The notes under the pieces: model-generated | What the model saw: only the letters and a program-made list of their open reading frames with translations | Database searches by the model: none | What the model was told of the DNA's origin: nothing | Program-made: the position numbers and the translations under genes | Source of the DNA: Posidonia oceanica | Lineage: Eukaryota > Streptophyta > Magnoliopsida > Alismatales > Posidoniaceae | Assembly: GCA_037176725.1 (NCBI GenBank) | Contig: JAZBRS010000075.1 | Location: 73,472,001 to 73,536,000 of the forward strand | Direction of reading: 5' to 3' | DNA length: 64,000 bases | Shown here: positions 1 to 12,000 of the stretch, in pieces | How positions within the stretch are numbered: the stretch's first letter is position 1 | Layout of the letters: every line of letters starts with the position of its first letter

Positions 1-552
1 TATCAAGAAATTGCATATGTTCACATGTTTTACGGTTCAAAGAAAGATTCTAATGCTTTTATGCGGTATCCTAGTGTTGCATTGTTGCTATTGCTCAGTG
101 TACTTAGAACCCTTGGAAACACTGCAAACCCTTTGAAGGAAGCAATACCATATAAACGAAAGCTCGATTAAATTATTACTTTTATCATATATTCCATATA
201 TGTTGCGTTAACATTATTTAGAAACTAATCCAAGGGCTTACTCCCAATAACAAGCACCCATAACTCCATGAGGGTTTACATTATCATTCTGTTTTTTATA
301 GTATGCTTGGATCGCTTCACCCCTTGCTTTTCCCTGCTGAAGTTATACCTTTACATTCTTGATTTTTTTTTATCAAGTATAATAAACTTTACATTGGAGA
401 ATAACTTAAAAATCTTCGAAATAGGTGTGAGGATATCTTGAAACTTACCTATGAAATTGCATTTTGAGTTGAGAGTTTCCTATGGACAAATACTTCTAAT
501 TTAAAGGCTAAAAGTTAATTCACATTTTTAGGTAACCATTTCATCTTTTTAG

Positions 553-2889
553 GTGTTGCTGGGAATTGGTGAGATCATATCTTCAAGATCTGTACTGAAG
601 GTATTTTATTATTTCAATAGTTCATGGCCATAATTATATGTTATTTCGTAGTTTTTTTTAAAGTCTTCTCTTAGTAGTTTATCTTTGAATTCTTTTATTT
701 TGAAAGGGCTTTATCTTCGAATCCTATAAGCTAATATTTCTAGCATTTTACCATCATTTGAGTCATCGGAAATATGGAAGTAGCTTTGCTACTATCCTTG
801 GTAGTAACAAAGTTGATCTAGTTTTCAGTTATGAAGCTAATGAAGTAACTTGGTGGATGTTCAATTACGAAAAATTAACTCTTCCTTTATGGGAATGGTA
901 TTAAAAAAAAAATGTTCCATTGGCATCCAATGCACCAAAGTATGAAACTTTCCTTTATTCCCCATAAGAAACAGGTATCTAATTTTTTTCTTTTCCTCAC
1001 AAGGAACTTGTATTTTTCTAGCTCAAAGAATCTGGTATCCTTATCGTGGGAGTGGAAGAAGGAAAATACATGGTATAAAAAATGTACAATGCTTCTCATA
1101 GGAAATAACCAATTTAACTTGGCAAATATTCACAACAGAGTAAATAATTCATCCATAAGAATGCACCGCTAAGGAAAACTGTATGGGAACACAATTGGCT
1201 TTTACCTTTGTAGGTCCACAAGATTAGTTCCCATCACCTCGGAGGAGACAGTTAACTATTACTGCAAATGTCTTTACCAGTTATAGAAGGACCTCAAGTG
1301 AAAATATTCTTATGAAAAAACCTTTGGCTTTTGCCATATGTAGGTTGACATTATGAGTTCCTTTTTTCTAATTGGTAGCAAGAAATCATTTTTTCTGGTG
1401 AAACAAATCATAGACGTTTATAGTCATAAAAAACATATTTATTTATAATCTCCAGTAACTTGTTAGAAAGTATGTTACATTATTGGGCTTAAAGTCATGT
1501 GTTTTTACCAATTCTGTCCGACTATTTTTAGATGAAACACTTCCTTGTTACAAGGTCTACTGGTTTTTATTGCTCTTTTGTAGGTGCTAGTGGATGTTGA
1601 GCTGCATTGTATTGTATTTTGTTTCTGTTAGGTGCTTATGTTGAATGGATCCCATGATAGGGAAACCTCTGGGTTATCAGCGTCTGACTTCGTAACTTCC
1701 ATCACAGATGCTTTAAACAGAACCCATGGAGATCCCCGTAAATGTCTCAAATGCCAAGTGAGCTTTTGCATCACTCTTCTCTTTGTGACTTTAAGTGTAG
1801 CTATTTCTTTTTCTAAAAATTTCTCTGGTTTTTGTCTTATCATTAAGGAGGCTAGGAATATACAATAATAACAACAGTTAGCCCCATGCTTTCCTCCCCG
1901 TGTGGGTCAAAACGGATGTAATTCAACAAATATTATGTTAAAATCTGTAGAAGATAATACATAATGGAGATCAAATATAAATATAATTTTGAAGTCAGGT
2001 TAAAAACAAAAAGAGCTATTCGTGTAATTCAACAAATATTCACTTATCTGTGTCTTCTAATATACTAGATGATGTACAGGACAACTTGTTTTCATGACTC
2101 AATATTGCATGGCTGATATCTGTTCAATTTTTCTTTTTTGTTTTTCTTATTCTTTGACCTTATTTGCCTTTGCATCTCATGTTCTTGTAATAATATGCTA
2201 TTCGTGCAATGTGTTTTCTCATCAAGAACTTATAGTCCATAACTTTGTAGAACTTGCTGCTCCCAAAGATAGAGAAGTACACAAATTGACGTGTCATTTT
2301 TCTTAAAAAATCACTCAACCAATCTTTTCCTTCTTTTCTTAATTTTATCAGTGGCTGATGTATAGAATTACTTCGTTTGATAGCCTTAAAATCTAGTGTC
2401 CTTTTGTATTGGTTGAGAAATTATGATATTTTTACCTTTTCATTGCACAACGTCTGTTTCTTTCATTCCAATTATGTTTTTCTCTACGTGCAGCCTAATG
2501 AATATGTAAATGCTTTGCTGGTGCCAAGTGGTGGTCAAATCCCTTATGATTCTGAAAAACTAGCTTCTCAAGGAATATTTCATGTGGTATTGTTCTTTAC
2601 TTGTTTTTTTAATTAATTAGTGTTTTCAGGAACATTTTCATGTCTATAGATTTTTGTCATTTCCTTTTGTTTTCATTTTGTATATTTTGTCTACAAGCAC
2701 TGAGGGTAGTTAGACTAAGTGTAGTATGTAATCCCATTTTCTATGCAGGTTTCTGTGGACTCTATACAGGACCCTAAAGTAGGAACATTATATGATCCGA
2801 AGTCCTTAGTCCAGGCTCTAACAACTTTGATTAGTGAATACAAAAGTTCGTGTTATATGGAGAATCTGTCATTGGGGAAGCCTGCTTAA
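553..2889 (+). CDS. CofD/YvcK (UPF0052)-like protein, 3' part only
   Basis: Four exons join in frame: 553-600, 1632-1757, 2494-2586 and 2749-2889 (stop TAA 2887-2889), all with AG/GT borders and phase 0. They encode LLGIGEIISSRS, then LNGSHDRETSGLSA and ITDALNRTHGDP, then NALLVPSGGQIP with LASQGIF, and finally DSIQDPKVG and YDPKSLVQAL. This is the C-terminal half of the plant CofD/YvcK-like family (UPF0052, annotated as 2-phospho-L-lactate transferase-like); the plant role is not established. The 5' exons, including the family's MGSLFTS-type segment, are not visible in 1-552 and are expected beyond the left edge. An open stretch of 56 codons at 1-171 does not resemble the family. Plant relatives that I recall have Cys-Pro where this exon ends in Ser-Val-Leu-Lys, so slight divergence or early decay is possible. 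No frame breaks are seen in the four exons. Confidence 0.85.
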
Positions 2890-3224
2890 TAGGCAACTAT
2901 TCTTGGATTTCATGTACTCGGACATGCTCAGATCAATTCTTTCTAGGCACCCATTTTTTTATCAAGTAAGAAGTAAATTCTCATTGTTCTAGGTTTGTAG
3001 TATGATAACAATTCATAGTGATGTCGGGTGTACCTCCAATGTGGCCCTAAATCACAGTTCCCTCTTTTGTATATTCGTTTCGTGTTTGTGCTACAAAATT
3101 CTTCCGAACGTCAGTTTTCCTGCGTGGAACTATTCCATAGATAAAGTTGGTTCTTTTTTGTTTTCTTAATTTCTCTCTAATTTTCCATTTTCTGTAGATA
3201 TTCCTCGGGCAAATTCAACTTCAC

Positions 3225-3322
3225 GTGGGGAACGAGAATGTGAATAATGTCCCGAAGTGAAAGCGTGGGAAATGAGAACATGACTAATGTCCCAAAGTGA
3301 GGGTGTGGGGAACAAAATTGAT
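3225..3322. repeat. 40-bp tandem repeat, about 2.4 copies
   Basis: Two 40-bp units (3225-3264 and 3265-3304) plus a partial third share the core ATGTCCC(G/A)AAGTGA and begin GTGGG(G)AA. They lie about 340 bp after the stop codon of the CofD-like gene, probably just past its transcript end. No function is evident. Confidence 0.7.
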
Positions 3323-4544
3323 ACCTAAACGCAGAGCTTGATTATGTTCATTTTATTTATTTGCCGTTCACGATTATTGATTCGGTGATTTCTATTATCA
3401 TGTATCTTGAAGTTTTGGTGGTAGACGAATCCATTCGAGGTTATTTAAATTTGTAAGCATGGGCATGTGTATTCATGTCATTGTATCAACATTTTAATCA
3501 TAATGGTAAATACATCATGTGTTTTAGTTGCACGATAAATTTCTTTCACAAGATACCTGGGGTGTGCATTGTACAATTTAAAGTCGAGTACTTGAAAAGT
3601 ATGTTGGCAGTGGGTAAAAGTGTACAAATTTGATGAACTTTTAAAAAAGTGCGGGTATAAAAATAAGCAAACAAGTTGATTTCGATCAACATTATTTGTT
3701 CAAAACTTATTTGTATCAGAGAACCGTAAGTTTGACATGTTGAGAGATACTGGTCAACATGTGATGTGGTTCTTAAAATCGATACTCGAGAGTGAAAAGG
3801 GGAAGCTTGATACTCACATAAGCAGATCGTATTATTTCTACATCAAACCCTTTGTTTACGTGTAAAGAACAGGCTTTCGTACAACACAATTCCGGCTAAC
3901 AGAAGAACAATGTTTTTAGGTTGGTGGTGCTACGTGATTGACACCTAACCTTCCACAAGCTGCCATCCATTTTCAAAATTCAAAGCTATGGCATTCTTGG
4001 TACTTCAATCAGTGCCCTTCAGAAGCCAAATCAGCACTCGAGGAGTGCAAGTTTGTTAATCTCGTGGGTGTGGATATTAAGAATGGTTGGCTGGTATGGG
4101 GTCTGCAACTTGGGTTTAAGTTGCAACAAGGTAGTCGCCCATATGGCTGGATTAAATCCTTCACGACGTACAGGTACTCCCAGCACCAATTCTTTCAAGA
4201 AATTGAAGTCCATATTTATTTTATTCTCACACTTTGCACCACATAAGGTTTTACATGTTTCCAGAGATATCCAACAATTTTCTTCCTCTCCAAGGTCCAC
4301 TTTATATCGATTCCGAATTATTTGTCCTATTTCTTAATCAATTTTTTAAGAACTGATTAAGAATCATAAAATTTAATTGACGACAGGATTCTAAAAAGGG
4401 AAGAAAATGTTGTGTATCAGATTGATAGGATAAGAATCTTCTGATTATGACGAGTATGAAGGAAGATAAGAATGGAGACATTAGATAATGACTGTTTTTT
4501 TATATTTTAAATTTAACCTTTATTTAGAATTAAAATTTATCACT

Positions 4545-4795
4545 CTCAAGATGAGAGCTAATACAATTTGGCCCATCGGGCCCAACAACTGAAACAAATA
4601 TATTATTTAACCTAGCTTCTTGGGTTAGATAGTGAGCAGCCCAATTACAGCACCTAGATTTAAAATTGAAAATGCAAATATGCACATATTTAGCCTTAAA
4701 TCTGCAACTCTGTAACCATTGCCGACAACTCCAAGGGACGGCTTCTTGGGTTCCATTTAAAGCTTCAACTAGTGAATATGAATCATTCTATGTAA
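4545..4795 (-). mobile_element. LINE 3' remnant (RNase H-like C-terminus)
   Basis: Read on the minus strand, the segment gives SLVEALNGTQEAVPW, then CCNWAAHYLTQEAR, then a short tail. This is the usual end of the RNase H domain of plant L1-type LINEs (…D…LV..LN…, then …N..AH.L…A). No reverse transcriptase remains next to it, so it is a 5'-truncated relic. The reading is by eye. Confidence 0.55.
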
Positions 4796-6011
4796 CGACC
4801 TGGTCCTACGGGCATATTTGGATCCTAACTATCTATCTGTCTAAATCAACACAAACACCTGTTGTACACTCTGATCCAATCTTATTCATCAAATATATCC
4901 ATATATGTATATATATATTACATCAGATACACATGAATATACAAACTTCCAAATTTATAATAAAATGATCCTAATAAATCTAATCCTTAATTTAGATCTT
5001 CCAAGTCTGTTAATCTTTTTTCTTTTCTTTCTCTTTCTTTTTCCTTCTTTCTCTTCAATATCTAGGACTTGTACTTAAAAAATTAAAGACTCTTAAATTA
5101 TATATATCGAGAGGAGAAGATATTTCCATCAATGATCCTCTAAATTATAATCATAATTAACTTTCCTATTTTAGATATAATTAAATCCGAATTTTCATAA
5201 GTAATAAGGTAACTAATTGAAATCAAAATTCAAATTCACTTGCCTTAATTTAAATATTCTTGATTCAAATCTAAATCAAATCTTGCTATATCTATAATTT
5301 TAAATTCAGAAGAATCAGGAATCTTATATTCTCTATTTCTATCTTCTTCCAATTTTGTTGGATTGCCAGTTCAATAGTGTTGAGGGGAGATCTATGCAAA
5401 ATGGAAGTCAAATATGATATATCCAATTGGCTAATTTGACGACAATTCATGCACCAAACAATCTTTATTATGTAAATGGGTGCACTACTATAGCTAATTA
5501 ATTAATGCCGAGCTCAGATAATTCATGAAAACGGACATCAATTGGCCCTAAGTATGATGTTCACACATGCTGAATGACGGGCCCTTCTAAACATTCAAGT
5601 TTTTATATTGGTCGTACTGTTTATTACTCATGTAACCGTTTGCCCAAAGTCTAGCTTGGCAAATTGTTGACGTTTTCTCTCACATTTTCATGAATGTGAT
5701 GATGCTAACAAACCAGTATTTGAGGAGTCATGTCTGAGTGTGCAGAAATAGTGCACACATGATACATACATGTAACTGAAGTTAAGACGAAACGAAACCG
5801 TCAATGGACACATAAATAAGATGTGCGAACGTACTAATTGATTGAGAGATCTTAGGAGTGCAGGTAAAAATATGTTCACCAAAATCATGAAGATAGTTTG
5901 GATTACCAAGTACGGAATAAAATTAAAACAATGATTTTATGGGGAGGCTTTCTTTCACACAATGAATCAAAAGAATCTGCACTTTGTTTCTTTAAAGGAC
6001 CTGCACTTGTG

Positions 6012-6018
6012 TATAAAA
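6012..6018 (+). promoter_or_regulatory. TATA box of TBL-A
   Basis: TATAAAA lies 72 bp before the ATG at 6090. It places transcription start near 6045 and favours this ATG over in-frame ATGs further upstream (5898, 5931, 6018), which would lie before or at the TATA box. Confidence 0.55.
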
Positions 6019-6089
6019 TGGGCTTCCTGCTGTCCCTCATATTTCATCAACATCATCTATCTGCCTTGTCCCAAAGAAACCACCACCAA

Positions 6090-9000
6090 ATGAAGGGTCC
6101 AACAACTCAAAGGGGTAGTGATTTTCATCTCTCCATAGTTATTCTTTTGGCAGTTCTAATTAGCACTGCATTTTTCTTCAATGCTGCTGCTGCACAATCC
6201 AGTTCTAAGAGTTGCAACCTGTATCAAGGCAAATGGGTTTATGATGATTCGTATCCGATGTATAATAGTTGCCCATATTCGTATGGATTTGATTGCCAGA
6301 AGTATGGCAGGCCAGACAAAAACTATCTCAAATACAGGTGGAAGCCCCTAGGCTGTGATCCCCCTAGGTCAGTCCTAGACCTTTTTGTGGTCTAATTCTT
6401 TCCTTCACCTCTCTCTCTCTCTCTCTCTCTCTCTCAATGTATTTGTTCTTGGAAAAGGTTTGATGGGCTGGGTTTCCCTAGGAGATGGAGAGGGAAGAAG
6501 ATCATGTTCGTGGGAGATTCCTTGAGCTTCAATATGTGGGTTTCACTCCATTGCATGATCCATGCAGCAGTGCCCAATACGACCACCTCATTTACTAAAA
6601 AAGGTTCCTTCTATAACCGCGTGTTTAGGGTATACGAGCATGGTACTTTTTTTTTTTTTTTGAGTTAATTACTTGATGGTAAGAGGATGGTATTATCATT
6701 AATTTTCTCTTTAGTATCTTATATTTCAAAATACATCACTTTTGTATTCTAAAATTTTGACGTTAATCACTTTGATATTTCTATTAATAAGAATGTGTTT
6801 TGTAATAAATTTTAGACGAAAATATCCTTAACATTTTGAACTGTCAATTTCTACTGGCGTTCGTTGAACAGCTCAAGATCGACTCGTTAAAAGCCTAATG
6901 ACAAATTTTAGGCTCATTTAAATAAACGGGTTAAGCCTGAACATTGTTGACTTGACTCAATTCGGCTTGATTAAAGCTCATTTAATATGTGCAAGAGCTT
7001 GATCTTGGTCAAGTTCAATTTGTTCTTCTTGATCTTTTGATATGTGTGGGGGCTTCATCTTGGTCAAGTTCAATTGCTGCTAAGTCTTTTTTTTTAGGAG
7101 GAAAAGGACTTATGAAACCAAATTAGATTTTTTGTTTCCTATTTTTTAATGGATATGTTTAAAAACTTTGTTGCTTTCGAAGTTTCTTCCTATTATTCTA
7201 TCTCTATTTTTAAAGTATTAGTGTACTTTTGAATTTATTTTAGTTCTAGTTGATTTTAAATGTTAATTCTAATATTTATTTGTTGCATAAGTTGTCCTTG
7301 TATAAATGTATAATAAAGAAGTTTGAAATAGGATATCTTAAATAAATAAGCTTAAATGAACTTGTCAACTAAACGAACTAAACGAGCTTGTTCGGTAATT
7401 CGGCTTGATTGGTTAAATGAGCACGAGCCAAGCCGAGCCCGAACAACCTATTCACCAAATATGTTGAGCTTGAACTTGGTTTTCTTGGCTCGACTCGAGC
7501 TCGAACAAGCCTAATATACAAACAAGTCGAGCCGAGTTGAGGTGTACTTGGATCGTTCGACTCGTTTATCACCCCTACTAACGTTATATCTCTTATTCTT
7601 CTCAACTTATTCTTCCTTTCTTTCCAATTTCTTCACTTTGTTATCCTAAACTTTCGTAATCAATCACTTTAATACTTCCATGAGTGGGAGTGAGTTTTAC
7701 AATAATTCGTGGATGAAAATATCCCCAAAGTTATCTCTTCTTCTTCTCCATTTCTTCCTCCTTTCTTATCACATTTTTTTTATTAGATTGAAATAATTTT
7801 AGCAGAATTGATGATTGGTATTGCAATATATCTAATATATGTATTTTTCAATTGAATTAATTAATAAATTTTTTCATGAATCAATGAATGAATTTTGTGT
7901 ATTGTAAATACAAGGATTGAAATTCTTAATTTTATGTGTTAAGATAGGGAGTTAGATTCAAATTTTGATTTTTGAAATGTTTGTGACATTAGAAGTTATC
8001 ATTTTCATTCACAAGAAAATAAAGTAAAATAGTGCACAAAATTCATTTATTTCATTAATTGCTTTATGAAAAAATTCATTCATTGATTTAATTGAAAAAT
8101 ACATATATTGGATGTATTACAATACTAATTATCAATCATGCTAAAAATCATTTCAATTTAACAAAAAAAAACTGATAAGAAAGGAGGGAAAAATGAAGAA
8201 GAAGAAGAGATATAACGTTAGGGGTATTTTCGTTTACGAATTATTTCAAGATACTTATGTGATGTGTTTTAAAGTATAGGATACTAAAATGAAAACCAGT
8301 GATAGTATAGACTACCATCTGTTGGTTTTCCGATCTATGTTGGGGGCTCCGGCGAATGGGTCTTTCTAGAAAGATCCAATGTTTGTTTGTGAATCCCTTA
8401 GATAGAGATAACACCTATTTGTAGTAGAGGCCACCGTTTCACCCATAACCTCCGCCCTTAACCACCTCCTGATTTTCCGGAAAGATATTGCCCAAGTCTC
8501 TAACTTCCCCTATCTTCGTGGTCTTCCTTGACCACTTCTTAACATTTCCCACTTGGTCTAGTGAATTCCTACATACTCCCACTATTCATGGAATGTATGA
8601 GTTTTTCTCAATTTCCACTCCCACTATTCATGAGAATGTGTTCCATCTTCATTATCAATGGAAATGTTCATTAATCCCATCAAGCCTACATGCTTGACAA
8701 ATTTCTCTGCTAGAATCTCTTTTGTCATTGGATCAGCAATCATGTCCGATGTGAGAATATAACTCACCTCTATTTCCTCTTTCTGTATGATATCACGAAT
8801 GTAGTGATATTGTATCTTAATGTGCATTCCTTTTGAATTATTGGCACCACTGTTAATGAGACTAATTGCTGCTTGATTATTACAATATATTCTGATTGGT
8901 TCTTGTATCAGATTAAGACCCAAGTCATTTAAAAATCTCTCAATCCAAACAGCATGTGTGGTGGCTGTACTACATGCAATGTATTATGCTTCTTGTGTGT

Positions 9001-12000
9001 ATTTAGCAACACAGCATTGCTTCTTATTTCCCCATGAGACAACTCCACCACCAAAGATGAACAAGTGTCTAGATGTGGACTTTCCATCATTTTTGTCACC
9101 TCCAAAGTCTGCATTTGAATAAAATAATACTTCCAGCATTTCCGCTTGGTATACTAGTTGATGCTGCAGTGTGTCCTTGATATACTTCATAATCCTCTTA
9201 ACAGCTTCCCAATGTGCTGGTCCAGGATTACTTTGATATCGACTTACCAAACTCACTGAATATGCCAAGTCCGGTCTAGTACATAACATTGCATACATTA
9301 AACTTCCAACCGCTTGTGCATATGGCATATTCAGAGGTTTCTATCCCTTTCCAGGATATTGACTTTTGCTTAATCTTTTTCCATATACATATGGTGTAGG
9401 TGTAGGGGCACAATTTTGCATTCCGAACCTTTTAAGTATTCGATGAAAATACTTTTCCTAGTTTATGCTTAACATTCTAGACTTTCGATCTCTAAGGATT
9501 TGTATTCCAAGGACATAAGATGCTTCGCCCATGTCCTTCATCTCAAATTTCTCACAAAGTTCAATTTTCACTTTGTTCAATGATTCCATGTTATTTGTAG
9601 CAAGCAAAATATCATCTACATACAAAGACAATATTATAAAACTGTTCCCACTTTTCATGACATACACACAATTATTCAATCTATTTGAAATAAATCCCAT
9701 TTGGACAATAACATTGTGAAATTTGAGTTACTATTGTCTAGATGACTGTTTTAATCCATATATTGATTTATTTAATTTGCACACTTTTTCCTCATGTCCT
9801 TCCACCTGAAAACCCTCAGGTTGACATATGAATATTTCTTCCTGCAATTCTCCATTAAGAAATGCAGTCTTAACATCCATTTGATGTAATTCCAAATCTA
9901 AGTGTGCTACAATGGCTAGTATTATTCTTATAGATGCAAACTTAGTTACAGGAGAATATGTTTCCTGGAAGTCAATTCCTTCCTTCTGAGTATAACTTTT
10001 AGCTACCAATCGAGCCTTGAACTTGTCAATTGACCCATATACCCTCAGCCTTTTCTTGAATACCCATTTGCATCCTATAGCCTTTCTTTCTTTAGGTAAA
10101 TCACACAATTTCCAAACACTGTTCATTTTCATGGAATTAATTTCATCATTCATGGCTTCAAGCCATAAATCTTTCTCATGTGATTTAATCACATCACTAT
10201 ATGTAATGGGTTCATTGTGATTTTCCTGATCTATGTCTGTTAAGAAACATGATGGCTCACAGGAATACAGATGGTAATCATTTATCCATGAAGACTAAGT
10301 TCTCATTCTTTTATTGCTAGGAGCATCAGGAGGATCATTTTCAGGCTCATTAATATTTTCCATATTTGGTTGGTTGTACTAGTCATTCCCTACTATTTCC
10401 ATGGGTTCATTTGTATTTTCTATATTTGGTTGATCTCCATTTTCTAGATCATTTCCTTGAACACCATTAAAGTAATCATCTCCTATTACTGATAATGGTT
10501 TATCTTTATCTTGAGTATATTCTTCTTTCTCTAGATTTTCTAGAAATGTAGCATCTCTATACTCAACAATTCCTTTTTCCTTATGGAAAAATCTATATCC
10601 TGTAGATTTATCATAATATCTTATAAATCTACATTTCAATGTTCTAAAGTCTAATTTATCCCTGAGTTGACTTGGAATAAGCACATGAGCTATTGAACTC
10701 CATTTCCTTAAATAATTAATATTGGGTTTCCTTCCATTCCACAAATCATAAGGGATTCCTATGACAGATTTGGTGGGTATTCTATTCAAAGTGTGATTTG
10801 CAGTGAGTAATACCTCTCCCTAAAATTTTCTTGAGAGATTAGAGTGTGATAGCATGCATCTAACAGAATTCATTAGAGTTCTGTTTTTCCGTTCCGCCAC
10901 ACCAGTTTGTTGTGGTGTATATGGCATAGTAATATGCCTCTTATTCCATGTTCTTGACAATATGAAGCAAATTCCTTTGAATTGTATTCCCCACCTTTGT
11001 CAAATCTTAACACCATAATGTTTCTTCCAAGTTGTTTTTCCACTTCTGATTTGTATTTCTTAAAACAACTTAACCCTTCTGATTTATGTGAAATTAAATA
11101 GACATATGTGTATCTTGAATAATCATCTATAAATATCACAAAATATTCCTTATTATTATAAGTTTTCACATTAAGTGGGCCACATACATTTGAATGTACT
11201 AAAACTAATAACTCATTCACCCTATGTCCAGTACTAAATGGTTTCTTAGTCATTTTTTTAACTAAGTAATGTTGACATGGAGTTAATTCCACCTTATTAA
11301 TATTAGGAAGAATATTCAATTTTAATATTTGTTCCATATTTGATTTTCCAAGATGAGCTAATCTAGCATGTTATAAATCACAATCAGACAATAAACAGAA
11401 AGAATAATCAGAAATGCTATCTATATTATTTATTTCATTGTCTATTACATAAATACAAAACAAATCATGATCTGGGACGAACACTCCCATGGTAAGTTCT
11501 TTCTTGTTATTTCTAATAGACACTCGTTTATTGTAAAAACGAACTTCCAAGCCATTCTTTAAGAGTGCAGGTACAGAAATGAGATTGTGCCTAATCCTAG
11601 GTACATAGAAGACATCCTACAAGATCATAATGCTGTCTCCCAGATCTAATCGGTAAGAGCCAACGCCTTCCACATTCAGATATGTGTTATTTCTCATGTA
11701 GATGCGTTGCTCACCAGATTTGATCTCCTTGAAGGATTCTAGTCCTTTCTTTGTCTTTGCAATATGACGAGTAGCACCAAAATCTACCCACCAATCATCT
11801 GAACTTGGCGCAACAATATTATTGCATTCCACTACGCCAATGAAGACTCTCTTGTTTGCTTTATGTTCCGGTGCCTTGCCTTTATTTCCATCCTTATTTG
11901 GACAATTTGCTCTATAGTGGCCAAAATGACCACACATATGGCAAGACCCCCGTGGCTTGTTTGACTGTGATTGGTTGGATTTGAACTGTACCTTGTTTGG

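Larger units (their letters stand above)
2890..6089. other. Intergenic region between the CofD-like gene and TBL-A
   Basis: This holds the 3' flank of the CofD-like gene, a short 40-bp tandem repeat and a LINE remnant (both listed separately), and AT-rich sequence. The open frames near 3.9-4.3 kb are short, overlap on both strands and resemble no family I know. The last 80 bases contain the TBL-A TATA box and leader. Confidence 0.6.

Noticed and set aside
5898..6089. Earlier in-frame ATGs upstream of TBL-A
   Set aside because: The TATA box at 6012-6018 lies downstream of or at these ATGs, and the extra residues do not resemble the family N-terminus.
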